DNA of 64,000 nt from Arachis hypogaea (lineage: Eukaryota > Streptophyta > Magnoliopsida > Fabales > Fabaceae): assembly GCF_003086295.3 (NCBI RefSeq), contig NC_092045.1:93076693-93140692 (forward strand), in the 5' to 3' direction. Of this stretch, positions 11,411-23,846 are shown in pieces. The translations under genes and the position numbers were made by a program. The notes beneath the pieces were generated by a model. That model did no database searches. It was not told the origin of the DNA and was given only the letters and a program-made list of their open reading frames with translations. Numbering within the stretch: the stretch's first letter is position 1; each line of letters opens with the position of its first letter.

Positions 11411-12407
11411 CACTCTCCCTCTTTCTTTCTCTCTCTCTCTCTCCCCTCTAACTCCCTTTCTCTCTCTCCCCTCTCCCTTTCTCTCTCTCTCTCCTCTCCC
11501 TCCCTCTCTCTCTCTCCCTCCCCCTCTCTCTTCCTCTCTCTATCTCTCTCTCTCTTCCTCTCTCTCTCCTTTTCCTCTTTTGCTCTCACTCTCTCCTTCT
11601 CCTCTCTCTCTCCTTTTTCTCTCTCTTCTCTTCTCCCTCTCTCTCTTTTCTCTCTTTCTTTCTCTATCTTCTTCTCTCCTTTTCTCCCCCTCCTTTCTCT
11701 CTCTTCCTCCTCTCTATTTTCCTTTTCCCTCTCTCTCCCCTTCTCCTCTTTCTCCCCTCCCCTTTCTTTGTCTTCCTCTCTCTCTCCCTCTCTCTTTCTC
11801 TCTCTCTTTTCTCCCTCTCTATCCCTTTCTCTCATTCTCTCTCTCTCCCCTATCCCTCTTCCTCTTTCTCTCTCTCTCATTTCCTCTCTCCCTCTCTCTC
11901 TTTCTCTCCCTCTCTCCCTCTCTCCTTCTCTCCCTCCTCTCTCTCTTTCTCTCTTTCTCTCTCCTTCCCCTCTTCCTCTCTTTCTCTTCTTTGCTCCTTC
12001 TCTCTCTCTCCCTCTTCTCTCTCGCTCCCCTTCTTTCTCCCCCTCCCTCTCTTTGTCTTTCTCACTCTCTCTCCACCTTTTTCTTTTCTCTCTCTTCCCC
12101 TCTCTCTTCCTATCTCCATCTCTCTCTCACTCCTCTCTCTCTCTCTCTCCCCTGTCCCTCTTTCTTCCCCTCCCCTTTCTTTCGCTCTCTTTTTCTCCCT
12201 CTCTATCCCTTTCTCTCATTTTTCTCTCTCCCCTATCCCTCTCTCCCATTTCTCTTTCTCTCTCTCTTTCTCTTTCTCTCCTTCTCTCTATCTCTCTTGA
12301 TTTTTCTCCCTCTCTTTCTCCTTCTCTCTTTTCTTGTGCTCTTTTTTTCCTCTCTTCTCTCTCTTCCTCTCTCTCTCCTCCTCCTCTCTCCCCTCCTTCT
12401 CTCTCTT
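11411..12407. repeat. About 1 kb of nearly pure pyrimidine (CT-rich)
   Basis: Almost every base on the plus strand is C or T; only scattered A and G interrupt. The long Ser/Leu/Pro-rich frames through it, and the Arg/Glu-rich frames opposite, are by-products of the low complexity and should not be annotated as proteins. Confidence 0.95.
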
Positions 12408-12412
12408 ATTTT

Positions 12413-13630
12413 GGAGAAAAGAGGAAGAGAAAGAGAAGAGGGATATAGAGTGAGAAAAGGATGAGAGAGAAAGAAAAAAGAGAGAAAGAAAGGAGAGAAA
12501 GAGAATAAGGAGAGAGAGGAAGGAGAAAAAAGAGAGAGAAAAGGATAGAGAAAGAAGGGAATGAGAGAGAGAGAAAATGAGAGAGAAATAAGGGAAGGAG
12601 AGAGAGAAGAATAGGAAAGAGAAAGAAAAAAGAGAAAAATGAGAGAGAGAAAGAGGATGAGAGAGGGGAGGTGGAGAGAGGGCAGAGAGGAGAGAAACAA
12701 AAGAGGAAAGAGGGAAAAGAGGAAGAGAGAGAGAAGGGGAAGGGAGGGAGAGAGAGAGAAGGGGGATGGTAGGGGGAAAGAGGGAGAGGGGAGAAAAGGA
12801 AAGAGAGAGAAAGCGATAGAAAAAAGAGAGAGAGAGAGAGAGAGATGAGGGGGAGAAAGAGGAGAAGGGGAGAGAGAGAGAGAGAGAGAGAGGAAGAAAG
12901 AGGGGAGGAGGAGAGATAGAGAGAGGAGGGAGAGAAAAAAGGGAGAGAGAGAGAGAAAGAGAGAGAAGAAGGAAGGGGGAGGGAGAGGGAGAGAGAGAAA
13001 AAGAGATAGGATGGGGAGAGAGAGGGGGAATGGAGGGAGAGAGAGAAAGAAGAGGGGAAAGAGAGAGAGAAGAAAGAGGGGAGGGGAGAGAGAGGAGGGA
13101 GAGAGGAGAGAGAGAGAGAGGAAGAAAGAGGGGAAGGAAGGGAGAGGGGGAAAAGGAGAGAGAGAGAAGGGAGAGAGGAAAAAGAGAGAGAGGGGGAGAG
13201 AGAGAAGGAGAGGAAGAGAGAGAAAAAGAGGGAGACAAATAGGATGGGGAGAGAGAGAAAGAGAGAGAGAGAGATAGAGAAGGGAGAGAAGAAAGAAAGG
13301 GAAGAGAGAGAGAGAGAGAGAGAGAAGAGAGAGAGGAGAAGAAGAGAAAGAGAGGAAGAAAGAGGGGAGGGAGAGAGAGAGAAAAAAAGGGGAGAGAGAG
13401 AGGAAGAGAGAGGGGAGGAGAGAGAAGAAGGAAGGGAAAGGAGAGGTAGAGGGAGAGAGAGAGAGAGAGAGAGGGGAAAAAGAGGGAGAGGGAGAAAGAG
13501 GAAGGGGTGAGAGAGAGAGAGAGAGGAGTGGGAGAAAGAGAGGAGGGAGAGGAGAGAGAGAGGGGAAGGAAGGGAGAGGGAGAGGGAGAGGGGGAAAGGA
13601 GAGAGAGGGAGAGGAGAGAGAGAGAGAAGG

Positions 13631-13681
<51 letters not shown>

Positions 13682-13719
13682 GGGAGATAGAGAGTGAAGG
13701 GAGAAAGAGAAAGAAAGAG
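12413..13719. repeat. About 1.3 kb of nearly pure purine (GA-rich)
   Basis: After a spacer of five or six bases (ATTTTG-like) the same strand switches abruptly from pyrimidine to purine. Together with 11411-12407 this makes a low-complexity inverted repeat centred near 12410. The Glu/Arg-rich frames here are artefacts of composition. Confidence 0.95.
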
Positions 13720-13924
13720 TATGTAAAATTAATTTTGGAGTTTAAATAAAACCAATTTTAATTTGGTTTAAAACTAAACTGAACCATAAAAACTGGTTTT
13801 TCATAAAAACTATGGTTTCAGTTCAGTTTTTTATTTAAAAAAACTGGTTTATTTAAAACAGTTTCAGTTCAGTTTCAATTCAGTTCAGTGAAACCAGTTT
13901 TTTTGCACACCCCTAGTTTTAAAG

Positions 13925-14240
13925 TGAGGTGACCATAGATAAGTTATGGCCACAGTAAAAACCATGACCAAAGATAAGGCTATGGTCACGGTTTTAAAGT
14001 GAGGTGATCATAGAAGCTATGGTCACGGCAGACCATAAATAAGGCTATGGTCACGGTTTAAAGAGGGGTGACCATAGGGGACTATAACCACGGTTTAGGT
14101 GAGGTGACCATAGAGGCTATAGTCACGATTTTGGGGAGGGGTGACTATAGATAAGGCTATAGTCACGGTTTTAAGCGAGGTGACCATAGAGGCTATGCCG
14201 TGACCATAGATTAAGTTATGGTCACAGTTTTTACACGTGA
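13925..14240. repeat. Right part of the hairpin-forming tandem array
   Basis: Seven or eight diverged units of about 40 bp, each with a GTGACCATAG-type word followed by a CTATGGTCAC-type word and a GGTTTTAAAG spacer. This continues the array interrupted at 11191. Confidence 0.72.
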
Positions 14241-17200
14241 CTAACAAAAAAATGTGGCCTAAAGTGGCAGAATTTGAACACTAAAATCGTGACTATAAGA
14301 TAACAATATTATTGATAATATAAAATATTTATTACTATTAATATAATAAATTTTAATTTTTTTTAATTTTTCTGTAATCATAAAATATATAAAAAAAATT
14401 GAATCAAATATGTTGATAACAAGTTAAAATATTGAAAATAAATAAAAACTATTACAATAATTATAAGTATATATTTTATAATATCATTATTTTTTGTTTT
14501 AAAATAATAAAATGAATATTACTAATTAATATAAAAAATATTATTTTTTATTTTCATAATGATAATTATATTTTTTTGTTATATTTTTCAAGTATTTATA
14601 AATAGAAAAGAAAGATCAGAATCATGGAAATAGAAAATATATTGTAAAAATTTATTTTTTTTAAATTTGTACATATAGGGCAGTTTTATTTATATAATAT
14701 ATTTAGTAGTAATGTTATCTATAACAAATAAAATAGTTGTGTAGTTTCATCGGGTTCTACCGAATACAATCTGCTTGATTTATCCCGTTTTAACTAATTT
14801 TGTATATATTTGACCAATTTTTACTCAGTTTGAGAAAATTTTAATTGTTTAACTAGTTCAGATGATGACCTGAAACGGACTCAATACAAATTGATGATCG
14901 AGTTTTCAGTTTGATTGATTAAGTCAAATCAGATTTACCAGTTTGACTAACATCATTGAACTGGATTTGATAATTTTAAGGAATACAACTTTTAGACCAT
15001 TCGAGTTATCCTCGTTGAATTTTTTTTTTTTGTATCATTTAGAAAATAGTCAATAAAAATATGATTTAACCAGTATTAAATACCTGATTAGACACTTTAG
15101 TACTAACAATAAATGGAGTTAATTATTTTTTATATGATGAATGAAATGGTGTAATATAATAATATGAGTTAAAATAGGTGTATTTCACAAATGTGATACA
15201 TAATACAAATCGTTATTTACGATTTGCATAACAAAAAAAATCGTTAATAACGATTTCATAAATCACATTTTTTTTTAATTAAAAAATTGAAATCGTGACT
15301 CACGATTTCTTATTTTTTTTGTCTTACTTGAAATCGTAATTCACGATTTCTATTAACTTTTTTTAATTTTTTTGTCTTATTTAAAATCGTTACTCACGAT
15401 TTCTTCTTATTCCATAATACTGTATTACACCAAAATATTATAATATTAATGAAAAACACCAATAACAACCCAATATAAAAAAAAATTAGCCACAATAAAT
15501 ATATAACTCATGCAATATTGCCACAATATTCAAATGAAAAAAAAATAATTAATATACTTTAGATGTATTAATTTCATTTATATATTAAAATCCTGACTAA
15601 TTAATATACTTTAAGATTTAAATATCTAAACTCTAATTAACATTAATATTTTTTATTATTTTCGTATATTCTTTTTGCTCTCACTCCTAAATTTTTACTG
15701 AATCTATCACTGATTTACGCTATAATTACTGAACTCTAAATAAAGCAAGTGTGGAGTGTTAAAATATAGCTTTTGTTGTCTTTTGAGTATTATTGTTAAC
15801 TAAAAGAAATCAATAAAAAGGATAATTTGAACATAATTTAAACAAAAAATTATGTATAAGTAAAGAAAATTAAAAAAAACTTACGTATAATTAGAACAAT
15901 TAGGTATAAGAGTTAAAAAAGAAAACTAATTAGAATTCAATCAGGGAATAAACCTCAAAGCTAATTAATAAACCATAAATCTCATATCCTAAATTCTATA
16001 CAAAATTAGAATTTTTTTGTGTAAAATAAAAAGATAAATTAGTTAATATTGGATAACAGTTCGTTGTATTTTTCGATTATTTAATGGATAGCTAATATTT
16101 TTTCACACTCATCAATTTTTCTATAATAAAATACTAATTATAATTTTACTTGTTTTTATAAGACTAAGCTTTAGTTTGTCAATTAACTAATTGGTTAATT
16201 TAAAAAATAAAATTTTTACGACTCATTATTTTTTATTTTTAATTTTGATACTGAATCAAGTTTAACAAGATATATTTTTTTCATATAATACTTAATAATT
16301 TTAACATAATTCTAAATAACGTCTTGCATGATTGAGTGTTGAGAGAAAAACAATATGAGAATGAGAATAAATATATCCATTTATATGTAATTACTAATAC
16401 TTTTCTCAACATTGTGATAATATGAGGCTGACAATATTAACTTAAAGTACAATAGTTATACCCAATGAGTAACAACGAAGTTCACATAGACATGCAGAAA
16501 AATTCTAATTCTACTCTTGAGATGAAATTGAGATATACATAATTTTATAAGGGAGGAGTTTTCGTTGACAACAGATGGTACCAAACTGTTTGCTTCCCTT
16601 GCATGCACTGTCGCTAGATACATCATACAAGTCGCCACAACCTTCCTAAATGTGAAATTTGCCATGGCGTGCAATAGTAGAGAGAGTCCTTGTAGTCGGA
16701 GACTTACGGCGTTGATAAAATTTTTTCCAATTTCACTCAATCTCGGAATTGGATTTGGTTATAAGCATTGACGAGGGAGAAGTTGTTTCTGCAATGTGTG
16801 GGAGGTTTAGTTGTTATCTTGGTTATTCTATTTGGCCGTGCCATTTGGTAAGCCTTTAATTGTGTTTGTATTCTGGTTTGTGTTAGGAGACTGGTATTTA
16901 TAGGAACAAAGGGTTATGTTGTCTGTGGCATTGACAATTTTGACCCTTTCAATATAATAAGATGTTCAGCCCAGAAAAAAGCTTAATTCGGGGGCATGCC
17001 CTTAATTTGCGACGTCGTATATGCTTTGCATCCCTGCAATTTAGTTTCGTGCCAAATCCCTATCCTCTTCCATTCAAGCCATCATGATGCGATATATTGA
17101 TTGGCAATACAAGCTTCATTCTGTGGCTTTGCTCGGGAAACGGGCAAAATGAAAAGACGATTTTAGACACCCATACATAGATGCAGGGGATTAGTCGTAA

Positions 17201-17567
17201 GAGTATTCCTGTTGCCATTTACAGAAATTAGAAGGGGTAATTCGATCAAAGGTCATAAATGGTCTTACCTAGGTGAAGTTGTGACCACCTAATGAGATGG
17301 TAAAGCAAGGTTACAACAACGTGAGGATTTTTATCCTAAGAGAACAAATCTTCTTGTTCTCTCCTCCACTTGTAAGGAATCACTGAAACCCTGAACCTGA
17401 CATTAAAGTTGTAGGGAACTGTTTATGCTCACGCGGAAATCTACAGAAACATGAGGACAAGATGCGCCAGGTGCAGACTCTTCCGCTCCGGTGATGGCTT
17501 CCTAAGGCACGACATGTTCATCATCCTTTGGCAGAAACTCTTCCACCAAAGTTATGTTTACCTCGAC
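14241..17567. other. AT-rich intergenic DNA, no supported gene
   Basis: It holds poly-A/T runs and the stem-loop array at 15207-15402. At 16456-16771 there is a less AT-rich patch with overlapping frames of 94 codons (minus) and 68 codons (plus). Neither shows a recognised domain, and neither can be preferred over the other. 17280-17560 is also of normal composition but has no readable long frame. Confidence 0.6.
15207..15402. repeat. Five short stem-loops of one design
   Basis: Five 19-nt units have the stem AAATCGT / ACGATTT and a variable 5-nt loop, at 15207-15225, 15238-15256, 15290-15308, 15331-15349 and 15384-15402. All seven stem pairs are perfect in all five. The spacers are T/A-rich and unrelated or only weakly repeated. 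Confidence 0.9.
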
Positions 17568-17945
17568 GCTACAAGAAAAATCACTTTTAGCGGCTATTTA
17601 TTTTACTTTTAGCGACAATAAAAATAACCGCTAATACATTTATCGACAATTAGACATTAGCCATCCTATGTCCTGTCGCTAAAAGATTTTAGCGACAATT
17701 ATAACATTTGCCGATAAAGACATTTTTAATGGCCGCAAAAAATATATAATTGTTAGCGGCCATTTTTTTGGCAATTTATATGGCCACCAAAAATAATTCC
17801 AAAATTACAATGGTAATTATTTTTAGCGGCTATTACGATTGCCACCAAAACCCATTTTACCGGCAATTTATATGGCCACTAAAAATAATTTTAAAATTGT
17901 AATATTATTTACTTTTAGTTGCCATTACTATTGCCGTTAAAATCT
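17568..17945 (+). mobile_element. CACTA-like transposon end with subterminal repeats (fragment)
   Basis: GCTACAAGAAAAATCAC at 17568 resembles the CACTACAAGAAAA terminus of plant CACTA elements with its first bases changed. It is followed by repeated TTAGCGGC, TTAGCGACAATT and GGCCACCAAAA words in both orientations, as in CACTA subterminal regions. No opposite terminus or transposase was found, so this is a broken or much-decayed end. Confidence 0.55.
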
Positions 17946-18035
17946 TAAGACTTTTTTTAGTTATATTATACTCATTTTCTTAGAAACATCGAAATATCTT
18001 TTTTTTTCCTAGAATCTCAATTATTTGTGCCAACA

Positions 18036-18094
<59 letters not shown>

Positions 18095-20975
18095 GCATAA
18101 TATAAATATACAACTTAATAATGATAAAACGAGAAATTTCATTAAACTCAAACTATTGATACACAAATTTATCTTAAAAAATAATAAATCATGTTATAAA
18201 TCTTAAAAAAAATAGTACAAATCTATAACTATATTACATTAAATTAGGCTATAAACCAATTCCAATGACAGATGCTAAGAAGCATTACCATGACATGAAG
18301 GGTTGTTGCACCAATCCAAATGTTTTTATTGGCCTTTTCCTAAATCCAATAAAACTAGTCTTTCGTACTGTCAAACTGTAAACTATAAATAAAATATAAA
18401 TAATAAATTAATTAGCATGAATACATTATTAAATTATCTAGATAATTGTTAATATATTATTTATAATTCTTATAATAACTATGTGATGAAAATTATAACA
18501 ATAATTTCTTAAAATTATATATAGTAAAGTATATAAAATAAAATAAATTGTGCCACATTAAAAAATATATATTTTTCTGAGTCATTTCTATTATTTAAGA
18601 GAATAAGCACCTGCACCTTTATCAGTACAAAGCAAAAAGATTTAATAAATTTCCTAGTTGAAAACAATGAAATGAAACTAAAATAAATGAAATGAATAAT
18701 GCTTACATATCAAAGAAGGTTTGAAGCCTTGAATCAAAGCTCTGATCTGTAATTTGTCCCAAAATTCACGCAGCTCGTTCTTGGTTATGAAGGAAAATAC
18801 AGGAAAATCCATCAATCAACACTTGACAAAGTAACATATATTAATTGTAACAATAACAGAATAAGCTATAAATTTTATATGTGGGCATCTCTGCAATTTT
18901 GCTATTAATTGTAATAATTCTACTTGACACAAGAATAAGATGGCATGACATGACATCAGGATAAGCTACTGAAGCAAAGGAAGAAATGCCTCAGTTGTTT
19001 CTTTAGCACCGTATCATAAGCTTTTAAATGTGTGGACAAAGCTAGCTATCAGATACAAAAGGTTAATGCCAGAACAATATTTCTTATTATTATATCATTG
19101 TTATTTATTATTATTATGTAGCCTGATCAGTCACTATATTTTTCTATTCTATTCTCTCTTTGAAACAATTGTCAAAGCTTGAAATGCTTTTCTATTTTAC
19201 ATTACACTTTTTGTTCTATAGGGAATGAAGCCTTCCATTTTCTCATTCTGTTTCTGCAAATGAGGCTATAGCATATGCATGAACATCGAGAAGGATTTGC
19301 ATTCTTTTAATTAATGTTTTGTCATAGTTATATATGCTCCTAAGAGACCTTCATGTTACTAATCTTAACAACAGATTGAAGAAAGAGTGATCAAATAAAA
19401 TGGGAAGTTGTAGCATTTTGGATAAATCAAACTTTATTAAGAATAATTATAATATTTATCATATTACATGATACATGATAGCTATAATAATAAAATGCTA
19501 GAGAGCACAACTTGCGTACATTAAAAACACTACATCAAGATAAGCTACTGAAGCAAAGCAAAGGATAAGCAAAGTAGTTTGTTGTTAAGCATTTTTCAGC
19601 GATATCATAAGTTTGATTAAGCTCTTTCCACTTAATTATTGATCCTGTAAGATTAGCTGAATTGAAACTATTGATAATATAATTTGACGTTTCATTCTCA
19701 TACCACATAGCATTAGATTGAAATGGATAATTTATTGCATGAAGACAAAAATCAATGAACCGTACCAAATTACCAATTCCAATTCCATTGTTGCTTAAAA
19801 TATTTTGCAGTTCGGCTCTTTTGAGAGTATTGACAGCAAATCCTATCTTTTTCAAGGTGGCAAAATTATCTGGCATGTCATTTGAATACAAGTTTCATCA
19901 GATTTCCTCCCAGATTTTGTTCCCAATTTTCAATTGCCATTTCTCACACTAATAGTGTCAAATAGCAATCAAATTATGAACAACAAAATTGATTGACACA
20001 AGACATTAATAAGAAAGAAAATGAAAACGATAAACAATACAAAATTAATTAGATATTTGACAAAAGGATGTACAAGGACATCTAAAATTATTCTAGTGAG
20101 CAGAGTGAAATGTGAGATAGGAATGCCATAATCTTGTTAATTCTAGTTTGGCATTGTCACACACTAAACATGCCATAAAATAATACCTAATTACAAAACA
20201 ACTGCCTAAATATTTATAAAAGACAAACTAATAAAGAGTATTGTAATAAACAAACTTCCAGATTCACAATAAAAGGAATCAAACAGGTGGTACAGAACAT
20301 TTTCCAGTCTCACATCAAGAAAATACTCACCTTTAAAAGGCCTAGATATGAGGAAAAGGATATGTTGCAATGACAAAACTGGGGCTAGTAAGGGAACTAA
20401 CAAAGCAACATCAAACTTGCCAACGGAAAGGGAGCCATGTTAAAACATAACAAATGATTAAAATGCATGGAACATCATTATGATAAGAGTTAGGTAGGAC
20501 CAACTGTATATACCATAGGCGGAAGGGCAAAACTAAAGCCCGTAACACAAGTGTAGCATCTGAACAGGAAACAACAACAAAACAAACAGATATCCTGTAC
20601 AACATGGAAGTAAGTTTGAGTTTTTTTTTCCCCATGAAATTATGTTCAGAGTTCAGCTAAAATAGAATCAAGTAACAAATTGGTGTTTCTTCTACCTGGA
20701 ACCCACACATTTAATAAGAAAAGTAGTAACAGCAAGATATCTCTAGTCATCCTCATGTTTATCTTTGTATTTTTCGATATTGATTATGGATAACTCAATT
20801 CTTTTTCTGTTTCTTGATGGAGTAGACACTTTTAAGTGAAAGAGAAACCTGTAGTTTTAATATTGATTTTGGACTACTTCTCTAGTTTTGAATAAGCTCT
20901 AAATTAGTTCAGAATCAGTCCATCTAATTTTTAACCAACTCAGAATTGTTATCCATTTTCTAAACTTGCATCTAA
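17946..20975. other. AT-rich intergenic DNA
   Basis: Contains the ATT microsatellite at 18036-18094. A 118-codon minus frame at 19535-19891 has ordinary amino-acid composition but no domain I recognise and no homologous context; it may be a gene relic. Nothing else can be supported. Confidence 0.55.
18036..18094. repeat. (ATT)n microsatellite
   Basis: About 19 uninterrupted ATT repeats. Confidence 0.97.
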
Positions 20976-21617
20976 GTATAGGGATGATATTCTAAAAAAC
21001 ATAGAATTACTTGCAGTTTTGAGTAAAAAATTCATCCGATTTGAACACTAATTTTACTTGCGGTGCAATTTGAATTGGATGATTTTTAAAAAAAAATTCG
21101 ATCCAATCCGATCCAATTTCAAGTGGTTTGGATTGTATTGGATTTGTGGTTTTATAAATTAAAAAAATTAAATACATATAACAAGTTTCAACATCAAATT
21201 TTAAATAATCAACAATGGCATAACAAGTCTCAACAATATCTTAAAAAACCAACGATAACATAATAATAGAATAAAATTATAGGTTAGTTAAAATAAATAA
21301 ATAAATAAAATTTTGAATATAAAATATTTATTAAATAATAATAATACATGAATAATATAAAAATGTATTACAAATTAAATATGTTATAAGTATAATTATA
21401 AATATAATAATAAAATAATAATATTATAGCACATTGTGTGGTTTGGATTTGATTGGATCAGTTATAAAAAGTAGATCCGAAATCCGATCCGATCCGATCC
21501 AGCGGTTTGCAAAAAATAGAATCTAATCAAATCCGAATTAGTGCAGTTTTAATCAGTTTTTGGTTTAGATTGGATTAGATGAGTGGTTTAATTTAGATCG
21601 GTTTGAATTTGAACACC
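20976..21617. mobile_element. Foldback/MITE-like element with GGATCGGATC-type words
   Basis: The right end, GAACACCCCTATCC, is intact; the left end, near ATAGGGATGATATTC, is a decayed inverse of it. The arms repeat TTTGGATTGGAT and GATCCGATCC words on both sides of an AT-rich middle. The right half has an older relative at 39372-39565. It is non-coding. Confidence 0.55.
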
Positions 21618-23846
21618 CCTATCCAAACCGGAAGATGGAGTTTATTCGGTTTGGTTGGTTCGTTTTTTGGATCATAAAAAAAAGAGAAACACCTCCTTTT
21701 CACGCCACCTAGCCCAGCCCTTACTTCTGCATCTTCAATGTGGTTATGTCACAAAGGACTAGCCTCCAAGCAGAACCCTAACTTCCATTGTCGCCGCCGT
21801 CTGTTGTACAGAGGACTTTCATGCTTCCTCCTACCCACTTCTCCTGTCCTCTCGAGCTCGGCCTTCGACATCCGTCACCCTAAAGGACACGCAATCATGG
21901 ATTTCTAACTTCCAGGCACGAGGGACAGTGCTTTGAAGACATTGGTATTGAATGTTTTTTGTGTTTTGAGGAAACTGTTCTTCGTCATACTCTGGAGGTG
22001 ATTATGATTATGAATTGTCTTCTTAATGGTCTATTTAGTACGTTGATGTCTTGCTATCTTGTGGGTTGTCATCATTTTGTGTTGTGATATGTTGCTAGAG
22101 AGTCATCTGATACTTCGTGTTTTATGAGTAGTTGTACTTAGGTTGGGAGAACTTTGGCTGCATTTCTGGTATTATGTTTAGCTAGAGAATGAGCTCTAAT
22201 TGTTTGAGTAATTAACCATATGCAACAGTCATTAGGACGATTTGTTTTCATATAATCACGTTCTACGAAGCAATATTACCTAGATTAATCCTTACTATGT
22301 AGTGGTGATTTTCAATATTTTTTTGGTCCCAGGGGAGTTTACTCAACCCATTCCCCAGTCTTCCGCACTGCTCAAGTAAGTGTGCGTGTGCGACTCCGTA
22401 TGAGGACCTCCTTCCCTTCTGCCCACTCTCTGTTCACACAGTTCTCAAAGCAAAGAATAGAAGATTCAATCTAACAACATGTTTAACCATACCAAAGGTA
22501 AGTAGCCAGTCGCCAACATTCTATTTGAATTAGTGAATATGGGCGATAGGCAGGCACGTAGTCACTCAGATTAATGCAATCTTTCCCTATCAAAGCCTCC
22601 ACTATATTATGACTTTGAAATCAACGCCCTGCCGTCCACATAATGATCAGAAAACGCTGGCTATTTAGAGCCCTTAAGAGCAAAAAGAATATTAGAAGGA
22701 AGAAGTAAGGCCTTCCACTCACGAGCCGAATCCATGGCCCGGGCTTGCTCCACCCGCTCGTCGACTTCGGAAAGATATGTCCTTAGATGTGCCAGCTCCC
22801 ATTCTATCGCTCCCAGATTGGCTTGAAGACCTTCGACCCTTGATTCATTCAAGCCTTCAATCTCAAGCAAGGCTTCTTGAATCTGTTGAATCTTGGTCTC
22901 CGCCTGTTGAATCTTTCTCTCCGCCTCCACTGTTGTTATTTTCAGGAGTTATAATTATTTTCTGAGCGTGTGATGTTAACTTACTGATATTTCTAATGGA
23001 AGACTTCGTTGACACTTCTTTCACTTCCTTGGCTAGATCAGCACGATTTAGTTTATTCATTCAGTATAGTGGTTGCTGATTTTTTTTGGTGTGCAGAATC
23101 ACTTAGTATTTCAACGGGTTAAATTGGCGATGCTTGTGCCTGGCTATGTATGCTTGGATAAATTTATCTTTCTCATAAAGGTTTCTATAATTGTCGTTTA
23201 GATTTCAGATTCGAAGAGGTTGCTGTTCTTTGCTTACTTGGATTAGTATGGTTTCGGGTATTCACGATCCTGAATGATTTTAACCATTTTAGGGGTTTAC
23301 CACCGTAATCTTGAATGTGTTTTCGAATAATTTATTCTCCTTTGTTAACGTAATTTAATCTTGCCCGCACTAAACCCCAATTATTTGAGTATATTCTTTT
23401 TTATGAGTTATAAAATTATGATAGAAATGGTTGCCAACAGTAACTATGGTTCTCTATCTGTTGCACTGTTTGGGCAGTATGTTTGGTCACAGTTCCCAAT
23501 TGTTACGTGTTTAATGCATTCCTTATTTGTTGTTGTCAGAAACTATGATGAGTTTTAATGCATTCCCCTTTGAACTTGTTTTTACTTGACTTGCCTGTTC
23601 CTATAGTTATGTTGTTTCAATGTATCCTAGCAAGCCATGATTTAGCCTCTTAAGCTATGAGATTCTAATTTTAGAACCTTGATTAAGTTTTTTGAACATG
23701 CATGCTGACGTCTCAGTGCGTGTTTGATGTAGGCGTTCCTATTGGCTCTCATTTGGTAAGAAGTCAAGTGACAAAGTTGCCGAACTGCCAAATGGGTTCC
23801 TACCGCATCAGACCCATTCCAGTTCAAATTGCTCTGCATCTATGCC
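21618..23846. other. Mixed intergenic DNA with small gene-like patches
   Basis: 21690-21900 is relatively GC-rich and looks like a 5' leader of a former gene. 22330-22960 includes the coiled-coil frame described separately. The rest has no supported feature. Confidence 0.45.
22661..22930 (-). pseudogene. Coiled-coil protein fragment, unrecognised
   Basis: A 90-codon minus-strand frame with strong heptad character: repeated Ile/Leu with Glu/Gln/Lys (QQAETKIQQIQEALLEIEG), ending in a stop after ALKGSK. There is no ATG at its upstream end, and the adjoining frame changes near 22935 into a Gly/Asp-rich frame, so it looks like the C-terminal remnant of a larger protein. Such coiled-coil tails occur in several plant transposon-associated proteins, including the antisense frame at 58406-60245, but I see no direct similarity between them. 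Confidence 0.4.

Larger units (their letters stand above)
11192..13914. mobile_element. 2.7 kb foldback element with a pyrimidine/purine core
   Basis: The ends are inverted: AGGGGTGTGCA at 11192 and TGCACACCCCT ending at 13914. The flanking bases GATTTTAAAT (11182-11191) and AGTTTTAAAG (13915-13924) share TTTTAAA at the same offset and look like a degraded 9-10 bp target duplication, as MULE-like elements make. The arms (11192-11410 and 13720-13914) are built from repeated AAACTGGTTT, CAGTTCAG and TTTAAACC words and are roughly complementary to each other. The core is 1.0 kb of pyrimidine followed by 1.3 kb of purine. No transposase is encoded, so if it moved it was non-autonomous. Confidence 0.7.

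Noticed and set aside
11401..13749. Long frames of up to 316 codons rich in Ser/Leu/Pro or Arg/Glu on both strands
   Set aside because: They are products of the CT/GA low-complexity tracts, occur in several overlapping frames at once and contain no domain.
15207..15402. CRISPR-like array
   Set aside because: The repeats are 19 nt with spacers of unequal length and low complexity, in a eukaryotic context and with no cas genes.
16456..16771. Overlapping plus and minus frames of 68 and 94 codons
   Set aside because: They lie opposite each other, neither has a recognised domain, and nothing decides between them.
19535..19891. 118-codon minus frame as a real gene
   Set aside because: Composition is ordinary, but there is no domain, no splice context and no second feature to support it; it is kept only as a remark in the intergenic entry.
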